Source: Streptomyces odonnellii (GTDB lineage Bacteria; Actinomycetota; Actinomycetes; Streptomycetales; Streptomycetaceae). From it: 38,894 nt of DNA. The position numbers and the translations under genes were made by a program. The notes under the pieces are model-generated. The model did not search any database. It worked only from the letters and a program-made list of their open reading frames with translations, and was not told where the DNA came from. Below, one piece after another: positions 1-7,970 of this stretch; the first letter of the stretch is position 1, and every line of letters begins with the position of its first letter. The stretch lies in the NCBI RefSeq assembly GCF_000981895.1, contig NZ_LATD01000010.1, positions 1 through 38,894 on the forward strand, in the 5' to 3' direction.

Positions 1-78
1 GTCCTTTGCCTTCGAAGGGGGCGTGCGCCGGGGCGTGAGCGCTGTTTACAACCGGCTGCACGCGCCCCTCAGCGTGCC

Positions 79-951
79 TCAGCGTGCGTTGCGAGGTGCC
101 GCCGCGTTCTTGGCCGCCACCACCGCGTCGAACACCTCGCGCTTGGGCACCCCGGCCCCCGCCGCGACGGCCGCGATCGCCTCCTTGCGCCGCGCCCCCG
201 CCTCCTCCCGCACCCGCACCCGCCGCACCAGTTCCTCCGCGTCGACATCCCCGGGCCCCGGTTCCGGCGCGCCCGCCACGACGACGGTGATCTCGCCCCG
301 TACCCCCTCGGCCGCCCAGGCCGCCAGCTCGCCCAGACCGCCGCGCCTGACCTCCTCGTACGTCTTGGTCAGTTCGCGGCAGACCGCGGCCCTGCGCTCC
401 GGGCCGAAGACCTCGGCCATCGCGGCGAGGGTGTCGTCGAGCCGGTGCGGCGCCTCGAAGTAGACGAGCGTGCGCCGCTCGTCCGAGGTCTCCCGGAGCC
501 TGCCGAGCCGCTCACCCGCCTTGCGCGGCAGGAAGCCCTCGAAGCAGAAACGGTCCACCGGCAGCCCGGAGAGCGCCAGCGCGGTCAGCACGGCGGACGG
601 CCCCGGTACGGCGGTGACCCTGATCCCGCGCTCGACGGCCGCCGCCACCAGCCGGTACCCGGGATCGGAGACGGACGGCATGCCCGCGTCCGTCACCAGC
701 AGCACCCGCGCCCCGCCGGCCAGCGCCTCGACCAGCTCGGGCGTCCGCGCGGACTCGTTGCCCTCGAAGTACGACACGATCCGGCCACGCGTCTGCACGC
801 CCAGCGCCTGGGTGAGCCGGCGCAGCCGCCGGGTGTCCTCGGCGGCGATCACATCCGCGGTCTCCAGCTCGGCCGCGAGCCGGGGCGGCGCGTCCGTGAC
901 CTCACCGATCGGCGTGCCCGCGAGTACCAGCGTTCCATTCACATCCGCCAT
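79..951 (-). CDS. rsmI: 16S rRNA (cytidine-1402-2'-O)-methyltransferase RsmI
   Basis: RsmI transfers a methyl group from SAM to the 2'-O of C1402 in 16S rRNA, in the decoding centre. The 290-aa product has the family's N-terminal GTPIG motif, followed by an AEDTRR segment, a YFEGNE segment and TDAGMPSVSDPG, the family's glycine-rich SAM-site motif (usually TDAGTPxxSDPG). The PGPSA and FEGFLPRK motifs come later, and a short basic tail ends the protein. The length is normal for the family. An in-frame ATG seven codons upstream (972) exists, but the conserved sequence begins right after the Met at 951, so I chose that start. It is divergent from pmt, with about 60 bp between the starts, an arrangement common in Streptomyces. 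Family assignment is firm; function in this strain is by homology. Confidence 0.95.
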   Translation of the reverse strand: MADVNGTLVLAGTPIGEVTDAPPRLAAELETADVIAAEDTRRLRRLTQALGVQTRGRIVSYFEGNESARTPELVEALAGGARVLLVTDAGMPSVSDPGYRLVAAAVERGIRVTAVPGPSAVLTALALSGLPVDRFCFEGFLPRKAGERLGRLRETSDERRTLVYFEAPHRLDDTLAAMAEVFGPERRAAVCRELTKTYEEVRRGGLGELAAWAAEGVRGEITVVVAGAPEPGPGDVDAEELVRRVRVREEAGARRKEAIAAVAAGAGVPKREVFDAVVAAKNAAAPRNAR

Positions 952-1012
952 CCCGCCATCCTCGCAGGGCATGGAGCACCCCTCGCACAGCGGCGTTCCC
1001 TACGATGGCGCG

Positions 1013-2734
1013 GTGACCAGTACTGCGCCAGAAGCCCTCCAGGGGCACGACGCCGGCGAAACGCCGCCCTCATGGCCTCAGCGGCTGCGCCGATTCGGCC
1101 ATGTGCCCCGGCCGGTGACCGGGCTGCGCGAGCGGCTGGTACCCCCGTACACCCGGCCCTCCGACCGGCTCTGGGCCGTGCTGGCGGTGCCGCCCGCGAC
1201 GGCCGAGCGGCTGCTCCGCTGGGCCGCGTGGGGCGGACCGCTGCTGGTGGCGGCCGTGGCGGGAGCGCTGCGGTTCTGGCATCTGGGCAGCCCCAAGGCG
1301 GTGATATTCGACGAGACGTACTACGCCAAGGACGCCTGGGCACTCGTCAACCAGGGGTACGAGGGGAGCTGGCCCAAGGACATCGACAAGAAGATCCTGG
1401 CCGACCCGTCCTCGGTGCCGCTGCCGACGGATCCGGGCTATGTCGTCCATCCGCCGGTGGGCAAGTGGATCATCGGGCTCGGTGAGCAGCTCTTCGGGTT
1501 CACACCGTTCGGCTGGCGCTTCATGGTGGCGGTGCTCGGGACACTCTCGGTGCTGATGCTGTGCCGGATCGGGCGGCGGCTGTTCCGTTCCACCTTCCTG
1601 GGGTGTCTGGCGGGCGCGCTGCTGGCGGTGGACGGGCTGCACTTCGTGATGAGCCGGACCGCGCTGCTCGACCTGGTGCTGATGTTCTTCGTGCTGGCCG
1701 CCTTCGGGTGTCTGGTGATCGACCGCGACTGGGCGCGGCGGCGGCTGGCCTCGGCGCTCCCGGTCGACGACGAGGGCCTGCTGCGTCCGGACACCGAGGT
1801 CGCCGAACGGCTGCGGCTCGGCTGGCGGCCCTGGCGGATCGCGGCCGGACTGATGCTGGGCCTGGCCTTCGCGACGAAGTGGAACGGTCTCTACATCCTG
1901 GCCGCGTTCGCGGTCATGGCCGTCCTGTGGGACGTGGGCGCACGCCGCACGGCGGGTGCGGTACGGCCGTATCTGACGGTGCTCCGCCGGGACATCGTCC
2001 CTGCCTTCTTCTCGACGGTGCCGGTCGCGATCGCGACGTACATCGCCTCCTGGACCGGCTGGATCGTCACCGACAAGGGGTACTTCAGGAACTGGGCCAC
2101 GACCCAGGGCAAGGGCGGCCACTTCACCTGGCTGCCCGACTGGCTGCGCAGCCTGTGGCACTACGAGAACGAGGTCTACCAGTTCCATGTCAATCTGACC
2201 TCGGGCCACACCTACCAGTCGAACCCCTGGAGCTGGATCGTCCTGGGCCGTCCGGTCTCGTACTTCTACGAGGACCCGAAGCCCGGCACCGACGGCTGCC
2301 CGGCGGGCACGGCCGGCAATTGCGCCCGCGAAGTGCTGGCGATCGGGACACCGCTGCTCTGGTGGGCGGCGGGGCTGGCGCTCTGCTACGTCCTGTGGCG
2401 CTGGTTCTTCCGCCGCGACTGGCGCGCGGGCGCCATCGCCTGCGGCGTCGCCGCGGGCTGGGTCCCCTGGTTCTTCTACCAGGAGCGGACGATCTTCCTC
2501 TTCTACGCGGTCGTCTTCGTCCCGTACCTCTGTCTGGCGGTCGCGATGATGGTAGGCGCGCTGGTCGGCCCCCCGGGCTCGGACGAACGCCGGAGAACGA
2601 TCGGCGCGGTGGGCGCGGGTGTGCTGGTCCTGCTGATCATCTGGAACTTCATCTATTTCTGGCCGCTGTACACGGGCTCCCCGATCCCGATCGACGCGTG
2701 GCGCTCCCGGATGTGGTTCGACACCTGGGTGTGA
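1013..2734 (+). CDS. pmt: Dolichyl-phosphate-mannose--protein mannosyltransferase (Pmt)
   Basis: An integral membrane GT39 glycosyltransferase. It moves mannose from polyprenyl-phosphate mannose to Ser/Thr of exported proteins on the outer face of the membrane. The 573-aa product has many hydrophobic helices. The acidic pair in the first external loop is in VIFDETYYAKDA, followed by a PPVGKW segment and the FATKWNG segment typical of actinobacterial Pmt. It ends with a WxFWPLYTG-type last helix. I chose the GTG at 1013, which gives VTSTAPE, because the protein looks homologous from there; an in-frame ATG at 971 is possible. In Streptomyces, Pmt glycosylates lipoproteins and cell-wall enzymes and serves as part of the phage phiC31 receptor pathway. 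The stop lies three bases before the next possible start. Confidence 0.95.
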   Translation: MTSTAPEALQGHDAGETPPSWPQRLRRFGHVPRPVTGLRERLVPPYTRPSDRLWAVLAVPPATAERLLRWAAWGGPLLVAAVAGALRFWHLGSPKAVIFDETYYAKDAWALVNQGYEGSWPKDIDKKILADPSSVPLPTDPGYVVHPPVGKWIIGLGEQLFGFTPFGWRFMVAVLGTLSVLMLCRIGRRLFRSTFLGCLAGALLAVDGLHFVMSRTALLDLVLMFFVLAAFGCLVIDRDWARRRLASALPVDDEGLLRPDTEVAERLRLGWRPWRIAAGLMLGLAFATKWNGLYILAAFAVMAVLWDVGARRTAGAVRPYLTVLRRDIVPAFFSTVPVAIATYIASWTGWIVTDKGYFRNWATTQGKGGHFTWLPDWLRSLWHYENEVYQFHVNLTSGHTYQSNPWSWIVLGRPVSYFYEDPKPGTDGCPAGTAGNCAREVLAIGTPLLWWAAGLALCYVLWRWFFRRDWRAGAIACGVAAGWVPWFFYQERTIFLFYAVVFVPYLCLAVAMMVGALVGPPGSDERRRTIGAVGAGVLVLLIIWNFIYFWPLYTGSPIPIDAWRSRMWFDTWV

Positions 2735-2737
2735 GAT

Positions 2738-3199
2738 GTGGAGCCGCGGCCACCGACGGGGAGGCATACTCCGCGGGGGCGGTCCGCTCAGGGGATCGGG
2801 ACCGCAGGGGCAGCGGGAACGGTGGACTTCACTTCCTGGGGCGACTGGGCACGTGCGCCGGTGGGCGCGGCAGTCATGTCCGCGGCACTGGTGCTGATGT
2901 GGCGAACGGTGGTGAAAGCCGCTGCCCTCCGTGACCCGCACCGGCGCACGGGGCGCCATATCGTTCTGGTTCCGCGTCGGCTCATACGCCCGCGTACCGA
3001 GATGGTCGGGCGCCGGCTTCGCGCTGCCACGGCCCTGCGGCGGCCCCAGGGGCTGAACGCTACGCGCCCCACGGTCCAGTTCGTGAACCGCTTTGTCGAA
3101 CTGGACCGTTCAGAACGCGTGTTACAGGTGGGCCGTCGGGTCTGGGCTCAGGTCATCCCGTTGGTGCTGTTCCTCGGCGGCGCGGCTCTGGTCCTGTAG
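2738..3199 (+). CDS. Small membrane protein, apparent 5' part of a broken pentapeptide-repeat gene
   Basis: Unknown protein of up to 153 aa. It shows a predicted membrane helix near residues 40-58 (APVGAAVMSAALVLMW), a basic stretch, and a second helix at the very end (VIPLVLFLGGAALVL) that is cut by a TAG at 3197-3199. A GTG at 2738 sits directly behind pmt, but a GTG at 2822 is an alternative start because the preceding part is low in conservation cues. The same frame stays protein-like after the TAG up to a TGA at 3365-3367, so the amber codon probably interrupts a longer gene; one base change (TGG to TAG) would explain it. It may still be expressed as a short two-helix protein. Function unknown. 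Confidence 0.5.
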   Translation: MEPRPPTGRHTPRGRSAQGIGTAGAAGTVDFTSWGDWARAPVGAAVMSAALVLMWRTVVKAAALRDPHRRTGRHIVLVPRRLIRPRTEMVGRRLRAATALRRPQGLNATRPTVQFVNRFVELDRSERVLQVGRRVWAQVIPLVLFLGGAALVL

Positions 3200-3367
3200 C
3201 TTCTCGTCTCCGACGGCCCGGCCTCGCTGTTGGCTCCTCTGGACGACATCCTCTACACCGTGCTGGGTTCGGATGGCTGGTACGGAGAGGTCGACAGCGA
3301 ATGTGCCTCGTGGACCGTGCTGCGGGGGGTGCGAATCCTGGCAGGTCCCGTGGTGGAGCGGAATTGA
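3200..3367 (+). pseudogene. Coding-like segment between an amber stop and a frame change
   Basis: Read in the same frame as 2738-3199, this stretch encodes about 55 sensible residues (LLVSDGPASLLAPL, then DILYTVLGSDGWYGEVD) with strong G/C preference at third positions. It ends at TGA 3365-3367. The overlapping frame used by the downstream pentapeptide ORF is rich in Cys, Trp and Ser here and looks non-coding. Straight after the TGA the coding character moves to that other frame, beginning SGLAFGIAVVWLLAALTLRW, another membrane helix. The simplest reading is one ancestral gene carrying a nonsense mutation and an indel. Two sequencing errors are the alternative. Confidence 0.5.
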
Positions 3368-3374
3368 ATCGGGA

Positions 3375-4820
3375 TTGGCCTTCGGAATCGCCGTGGTTTG
3401 GCTCCTCGCCGCGTTGACGCTCCGTTGGGCGGCCACCCGGCGATTCAATTCCTGGAAAAGGGACGAGCCCCCTGTCCTCGACTGCCTGCGCGCCTTGGCC
3501 GCCTGCCGTGAAGCCTTGCGCCCCGTGGCTCCGGAAGCGTCGGTTCTTGACATGTGTATCGCCGAGTTGCGCGCGGCATTGCAGGACTTCGCCCGGCAGG
3601 GCCCGCCGGCCGATCCGGATCGCCGCGCCGATCTGGATCGCCGCGCCGATCTGGAAGAGCACGCCGCGCAGGCGGCCAGAGCTCTTCATGACGCGATGGG
3701 TGAAGTCCTGAAAGACGGCACCGCGGCCTTGCCCACACTCATAGAGCTGCTCGTGGTCATTCAGGACCGGCTTGCCGAATCGTGGTGGCTGGCGTTGCTG
3801 GACCCGTCGATGCTCATCGGCGCGCCCGGCCCGGGACCGGCTCCCGCCCCGGGGTCCGCGGCGCCCCCGCCGGCCGCCGACTCCGGCCGCTGGCAACGGT
3901 ATACGGCCATAGCGACGGCGTTGCCCACGGTTCCGGCACTGCTTGCGCTGGCCTTCACGACGGTGACGATCAACCAGGCCAACGACATGCTGAAGCTCAC
4001 CGAGCTAGGTCAGGTCGGCTCCGCCTACAACGAGACCGTGGCGAATCTGGGTGACGATTCCATCAACGTCAGAATCAGCACCATCTACGCGATTCAGCGG
4101 ATCATGCGGGAGTCTCCGAAAGAGCAGCCGGCACTCGTGGAAGTTCCGAGTTCCTACATTCGCGAGCACGCCAAGATGCCCGAAAAGAAGAAGGCCGAGC
4201 AGCTTCGGAAGAACGAGAAAACGAGACCCGCCGATGATGTGCAGGCCGCGCTGACCGTCCTGGGCGGACGCGAAGTGAACATGGAATCAGACCCGATAAT
4301 CAACCTTCGCGACACCTTTCTCGTCGGGGCTGATCTGAGCTATTTGGACTTCGTGAACGCGGATCTGCGGGGAGTCGACCTGACTCGCGCGTTCCTGGAA
4401 GGCGGAGAGTTCGAGGACGTCTGGTTCGACGGCGCTCAGATGTCGGAAGCCGTTCTGAGCGACGGGGATTTCGAGGACTGCGATTTCATCGGAACAAACC
4501 TCAGGGGTGTCCTGTGGGATGGAGCAGACTTCGAGAACGCCGATCTGACGGACGCCGACCTGGTCGGCGCGAGCCTCACCGAGCGAGAGGACATGGCGGT
4601 CATCGACCTCAGGTACGCGGAGCTTTCCGGCACGGACCTGACCGATGCCGACCTGACGGGCGCCTACCTCATGGAGGCTGATCTCAGCAAGGACAGTGAG
4701 CGGAAACTCCCCGCCGCGAAGCTCACCGGTACGAACTTCACGGACGCGGACCTCACCGGCGCGTCGCTCGACGGCGCCGACCTGCGAAGGGCCGTCCGGG
4801 ACGGGGCGATTCTGCCCTAG
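3375..4820 (+). CDS. Membrane-anchored pentapeptide-repeat protein
   Basis: About 481 aa, with two predicted membrane helices: one at the N-terminus (GIAVVWLLAALTLRW) and one near residue 190 (ALPTVPALLALAFTTVTI). A soluble helical segment with a DRRADL repeat lies between them. The C-terminal half (from about nt 4300) is a pentapeptide-repeat right-handed beta-helix built of A(D/N)LXX units such as ADLRG, ADFEN, ADLTD, ADLVG, TDLTD, ADLTG and TNFTD. Streptomyces proteins of this type are mostly uncharacterised; some pentapeptide proteins act as scaffolds or DNA mimics. No ATG lies near the start: TTG 3375 or GTG 3393 would be needed, with only a distant GGAG. This supports the view that it is the 3' part of an interrupted gene starting at 2738 or 2822. 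Base composition is visibly less GC-rich than pmt or the PBP, suggesting acquisition. Confidence 0.7.
   Translation: MAFGIAVVWLLAALTLRWAATRRFNSWKRDEPPVLDCLRALAACREALRPVAPEASVLDMCIAELRAALQDFARQGPPADPDRRADLDRRADLEEHAAQAARALHDAMGEVLKDGTAALPTLIELLVVIQDRLAESWWLALLDPSMLIGAPGPGPAPAPGSAAPPPAADSGRWQRYTAIATALPTVPALLALAFTTVTINQANDMLKLTELGQVGSAYNETVANLGDDSINVRISTIYAIQRIMRESPKEQPALVEVPSSYIREHAKMPEKKKAEQLRKNEKTRPADDVQAALTVLGGREVNMESDPIINLRDTFLVGADLSYLDFVNADLRGVDLTRAFLEGGEFEDVWFDGAQMSEAVLSDGDFEDCDFIGTNLRGVLWDGADFENADLTDADLVGASLTEREDMAVIDLRYAELSGTDLTDADLTGAYLMEADLSKDSERKLPAAKLTGTNFTDADLTGASLDGADLRRAVRDGAILP
3612..3654 (+). repeat. 18-bp tandem repeat inside the pentapeptide gene
   Basis: Two copies of an 18-bp unit (GATCYGGATCGCCGCGCC, 3612-3629 and 3630-3647) differ by one base and are followed by a partial third copy. 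In the gene's frame they encode DPDRRA, DLDRRA and DLEEHA, extending a charged linker. The repeat is in frame, so copy-number change would lengthen or shorten the linker without breaking the gene. Confidence 0.8.
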
Positions 4821-5003
4821 AGCGGGTCCGGTCTGCCCCGGGCCCTGTCCGGCGGGTCTCGCGGAACGTGCCCTGTGGGACCTGAGCCGCTCACAGCCCG
4901 GAGGCGACCGCCGCCGAGCCGCGAAGGAAACTCAGCGTCGCAGTCCGATAACGCCTTCCGCTCTTGCCTCGTCCGTCCCGTAGAGTGCCGTCCGGTACCG
5001 CGT

Positions 5004-5015
5004 TGAACATGTTCA
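5004..5015. promoter_or_regulatory. Perfect 12-bp palindrome upstream of the PBP gene
   Basis: TGAACATGTTCA is a perfect palindrome centred about 40 bp before the PBP start codon, followed by a further ATGTTC half-like element. It resembles a binding site for a dimeric repressor or a promoter-overlapping operator. The spacing between GAAC and GTTC is 2 bp, not the 4 bp of LexA boxes. The regulator is unknown. The rest of the interval between 4821 and 5049 shows no gene. Confidence 0.35.
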
Positions 5016-5049
5016 GATGTTCGGGGCTCCTGGGGAGGGGGACTGCACC

Positions 5050-6687
5050 ATGCGCAGTGGAGCGAAGGTCGCCATAGTCGGCGGGGTGTTCGCCGTGATC
5101 GCCGGCGGCGTGGGGTACGGCGCGTACAACGTCTACAGCGGAATCACCGGCGGGGACTCCGGCACCAGCACGGCCTCCGCGACTCAGGAGCTCAAGACCG
5201 GGCCGCTGAGTGCCGAGGAGATCGACAAGGCGGCCAAGGCGTTTCTCGCCGGGTGGGCCGACGGGGGCGAGGCGGCGGAGGTCGCGCAGCTCACCAATGA
5301 CCCCACCGCCGCCGCGCCCGTCATCGAGGCCTACCGCGACGAGGCCCATGTCACCGACGCGGTGATCACACCGGGCCGGGCGGTCGGGGCGAAGGTGCCG
5401 TTCACCGTCAGGGCGACGGTGGAGTTCGACGGGAAGAGCAAGCCCTGGTCGTACGGCTCGGAGCTGACGGTGGTGCGCGGACTCACCACCGGGCGCCCGC
5501 TCGTCGACTGGGCCCCGTCCGTGATCCACCCCCGGCTGACCGCGACCACCAACCTCGTGACCTCCGAGGCGGCGGTTCCGCCGATCAAGGCGGTGGACCG
5601 CAACGGCACCGAGCTGACGAAGGAGAAGTACCCGTCGCTCGGCTCCGTCCTGGACCAGCTCCGGGAGCGGTACGGGGAGGACGCGGGCGGTTCGCCGGGC
5701 ATCGAGCTGTCGCTGCGGAGCGACGGCGACAGCGTGCCGGGGCAGACCCTGCTCACCCTCGCCAAGGGCAAGGCGGGCACGCTGCGTACCACGCTGGACG
5801 CGGACGTACAGGCGGCCGCCGAGGAGGCCGTACGCCAGTTCAGCGAGGCGTCGGTCGCGGCGGTCAAGCCCAGTACGGGCGAGATCCTGGCGGTCGCCAA
5901 CAACCGCAAGGACGGTTTCAACGCGGCGATGCTCGGCAAGCAGGCACCTGGTTCCACGATGAAGATCGTGACGGCGGCGATGCTGATGGAGAAGGACCTG
6001 GCCGCGCCCGACCGGTCGGCGGAGTGCCCGAAGACGGTGATGTACGAGGGCCGTACGTTCCAGAACCTGGACGGCTTCTCCATCGAGAACGGCACCTTCG
6101 CGCAGAGCTTCGCGCGCTCCTGCAACACCGCCTTCATCAAGCTGATCGACGACACCCATGACGACTCGGCGCTCAAGAACGAGGCCGAGGAGGTCTTCGG
6201 CATCGGCCTCGACAACTGGAAGACGGGCGTCGCGTCCTTCGACGGAAGCGTGCCGGCGGCGACGGGCGGCGAGGCGGCGGCACAGTACATCGGGCAGGGC
6301 ACGGTCCAGATGAACGTCCTCAACATGGCGTCCATCACCGCCACCGCCAAGAACGGCAGCTTCAAGCAGCCGGTCATCGTGTCCCGTTCACTGGACGACC
6401 GCACCCTGGCGACGGCCTCGCGCTCGCTCCCGGACTCCGTCGGCCGGCAGCTCCGCGACATGATGCGGCTGACGGCGACGAGCGGCACGGCCGCGAACGC
6501 GATGTCCGGTCTGGGCGGCGACAAGGGCGCGAAGACCGGCTCGGCGGAGGTCGACGGCCAGGCCACCTCGAACAGTTGGTTCACCGGCTTCCAGGACGAC
6601 CTGGCAGCGGCAGCCGTGGTCCAGTCCGGCGGCCACGGCGGCGACGCGGCGGGCCCGGTGGTGGCGGCGGTACTACGAGCGGGCTGA
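5050..6687 (+). CDS. Class B penicillin-binding protein (peptidoglycan transpeptidase)
   Basis: A 545-aa membrane-anchored D,D-transpeptidase that cross-links peptidoglycan outside the cell. One N-terminal helix (VAIVGGVFAVIAGGVGYGAYNVY) is followed by an NTF2/MecA-N-like domain (about residues 55-150), a dimerisation-type segment and the transpeptidase domain. The active-site motifs are complete: SxxK as STMK at S302, SxN as SCN at 357-359 and KTG at 495-497. The ATG at 5050 is chosen because a GGGAGGGGG Shine-Dalgarno lies just upstream; an in-frame ATG at 5017 lacks one. From memory, S. coelicolor has such PBPs next to pmt and near ssgE (SCO3156-SCO3158), which fits this neighbourhood. A role in growth- or sporulation-specific wall synthesis is inferred. 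Confidence 0.93.
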   Translation: MRSGAKVAIVGGVFAVIAGGVGYGAYNVYSGITGGDSGTSTASATQELKTGPLSAEEIDKAAKAFLAGWADGGEAAEVAQLTNDPTAAAPVIEAYRDEAHVTDAVITPGRAVGAKVPFTVRATVEFDGKSKPWSYGSELTVVRGLTTGRPLVDWAPSVIHPRLTATTNLVTSEAAVPPIKAVDRNGTELTKEKYPSLGSVLDQLRERYGEDAGGSPGIELSLRSDGDSVPGQTLLTLAKGKAGTLRTTLDADVQAAAEEAVRQFSEASVAAVKPSTGEILAVANNRKDGFNAAMLGKQAPGSTMKIVTAAMLMEKDLAAPDRSAECPKTVMYEGRTFQNLDGFSIENGTFAQSFARSCNTAFIKLIDDTHDDSALKNEAEEVFGIGLDNWKTGVASFDGSVPAATGGEAAAQYIGQGTVQMNVLNMASITATAKNGSFKQPVIVSRSLDDRTLATASRSLPDSVGRQLRDMMRLTATSGTAANAMSGLGGDKGAKTGSAEVDGQATSNSWFTGFQDDLAAAAVVQSGGHGGDAAGPVVAAVLRAG

Positions 6688-6702
6688 CCGGGGCCCGGCC
6701 AC

Positions 6703-6734
6703 GGGGCGGCGGCCACGGGGCGGGCCGCCGCCCC
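6703..6734. terminator. Hairpin between convergent genes
   Basis: The 12-bp arms GGGGCGGCGGCC (6703-6714) and GGCCGCCGCCCC (6723-6734) pair perfectly around an 8-nt loop. The hairpin lies between the stop of the PBP gene (plus) and the stop of the CxxC-protein gene (minus). No T-run follows, as usual for Streptomyces terminators, so it could serve both directions. Confidence 0.6.
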
Positions 6735-6736
6735 GC

Positions 6737-7372
6737 TCAGGTCGTACGAGCGGCGCACTCCGCGCCGAGGCCGTCGAGGTCCACGACGGTGAAATGCCGT
6801 AACTCCACGATCAGTTGGGCAGCCAGAACCCACCGCACACGCCAGTCGTCGAACGCCACCCCGCCGGCGTCGTACGGCCGCGGAAAGAGGCTCCCGGGCC
6901 GGTACAACTCGCCTTGAACCCCGGCCACCGTGACCAGCCCGACGCGCAGGGCGGTGTATCGCTTGCGCAGGTGGGGACACGCCCGTACGGAGGTCACCGC
7001 GCAGGGCACACAGACCGGTGGATGCGCGGTGGTCAGCGCGGTGCCCCATGTTTTACGGTCACCCGCGTCCTGGCCCACCAGCCACAGCGCGCCTTCCTCG
7101 TTGCGATCGGCGGGCCCGCCGCACACCTGACACAGCATCCTCCGCATGGCGCGCCGCTGCCGCAGAAAATGCACCTGCCCGAAGACCGGCCGCCCTTTCC
7201 CCGGGCTCCACGCGATGCGCTTCCACAGGACGCCGTCGTCGTCGCGGTCGTACGGGATCTCCCGCGTGTACGCGATACCCCGCCCGTTGGCCACGACCAC
7301 CGCAGGCGGACACACCTCCGACGTCCACCGCGCGATGTACGGCACGACATCCGGCTGTTGGTACGCCCCCAT
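6737..7372 (-). CDS. Hypothetical CxxC (zinc-ribbon-like) protein
   Basis: Unknown soluble protein of 211 aa. It has two CxxC pairs, CQVC (in RRMLCQVCGGPADR) and CVPC, followed by ACPHL, an arrangement that could bind zinc. The N-terminal MGAYQQPDVVPYI and the WKRIAW segment look like a conserved Streptomyces family that I cannot name. The start codon shares one base with the stop of the upstream ATP-binding protein (TGATG at 7374-7370), so the two are translationally coupled and probably work together. An in-frame ORF extends 41 codons further upstream but lies inside the kinase gene and is not needed. The coupling suggests a link to the RsbW-like ATPase, but no function can be assigned. Confidence 0.8.
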   Translation of the reverse strand: MGAYQQPDVVPYIARWTSEVCPPAVVVANGRGIAYTREIPYDRDDDGVLWKRIAWSPGKGRPVFGQVHFLRQRRAMRRMLCQVCGGPADRNEEGALWLVGQDAGDRKTWGTALTTAHPPVCVPCAVTSVRACPHLRKRYTALRVGLVTVAGVQGELYRPGSLFPRPYDAGGVAFDDWRVRWVLAAQLIVELRHFTVVDLDGLGAECAARTT

Positions 7373-7794
7373 CAGCGAGCACCCCCGGCGAACAGCTCCG
7401 CCCAGACCGCCTTGCCCGGCCGGCCGCCGTCGCGCTCGCCCACACCCCACGCATCGGCAAGAGCCGCCACCAGAACGAGCCCGCGCCCGTCGCACGCGCC
7501 GACGTCGGCCGACCGCAGCTCCGGCTGTTCGGCGGACGGATCGTGCACCTCAATGCGCAGTCCACCCGTCATGGGCACATAACAGGTCTCGATCTCCGGC
7601 CCCGAGGATACGTGGGTGTGCCGCCCGGCGTTTGTCAGTAACTCCGAGAGCACGAGCACCGCCGAGTCCTCCAGCGAGGTCAACCCCCAACTGGCCAGCG
7701 CCTTACGCAGTTCCCCCCGCGCGAGCCCCACGCAACTGGGATGCCGGCTCCACCGGCGCACCACGGCGGCGCGGCTGTCCTGCCGCTGCTCCAT
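7372..7794 (-). CDS. ATP-binding protein, RsbW/SpoIIAB-like (anti-sigma type HATPase_c)
   Basis: 140 aa, a single GHKL ATPase domain of the type found in dozens of Streptomyces anti-sigma or switch kinases. The N-box is visible as LSELLTNAGRHT, with the Glu and Asn that bind Mg-ATP, and the G1 box as DGRGLVLVAALAD. The segment before the N-box (LARGELRKALASWG) is also typical. Such proteins bind sigma factors or phosphorylate anti-anti-sigma partners, but many Streptomyces members have no known partner. The ATG at 7794 shares its first base with the TGA of a small upstream ORF (7794-7970), and its own TGA overlaps the next ATG. It is therefore the middle gene of a three-gene coupled operon. 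Confidence 0.88.
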   Translation of the reverse strand: MEQRQDSRAAVVRRWSRHPSCVGLARGELRKALASWGLTSLEDSAVLVLSELLTNAGRHTHVSSGPEIETCYVPMTGGLRIEVHDPSAEQPELRSADVGACDGRGLVLVAALADAWGVGERDGGRPGKAVWAELFAGGAR

Positions 7795-7970
7795 CAAGCC
7801 ACCCCCGCCCTGCGGGCGCCATGCGTCCGGCCGTCGAACTCGGCCTGCGGGCACGGCCGTAAGACCACCTCCACCGGGCGCGAGCGACCGGCAACCAACC
7901 GGTGACGCACCACCCCCGGGAACAAGAACCACAACAGCGGCTCCACGAGACGAGCAACAAGACGCACCAC
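7794..7970 (-). CDS. Small protein (58 aa) heading the ATP-binding-protein operon
   Basis: A short gene easily missed. A GTG at 7970 follows a clean AGGAG (complement of CTCCT at 7978-7982) at 7-nt spacing. The product starts VVRLVARLVEPLLWFLFPGV and continues into a basic part with RHRLVAGRSRPVEVVLRP. The first half is an amphipathic or weakly hydrophobic helix that might touch the membrane. The TGA stop overlaps the ATG of the RsbW-like gene as TGATG, the same junction type as the next one downstream, which argues strongly that it is translated. A GTG at 8000 in the same frame would add ten residues but has poor spacing to any ribosome site. Function unknown. Confidence 0.65.
   Translation of the reverse strand: MVRLVARLVEPLLWFLFPGVVRHRLVAGRSRPVEVVLRPCPQAEFDGRTHGARRAGVA

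Noticed and set aside
1070..2959. 629-aa ORF antisense to pmt
   Set aside because: It lies wholly opposite a clear membrane protein gene and is rich in Arg, Pro and His, as expected of a mirrored high-GC frame.
5004..5015. LexA (SOS) box
   Set aside because: The GAAC and GTTC half-sites are 2 bp apart, not 4, so the spacing does not fit actinobacterial LexA boxes.
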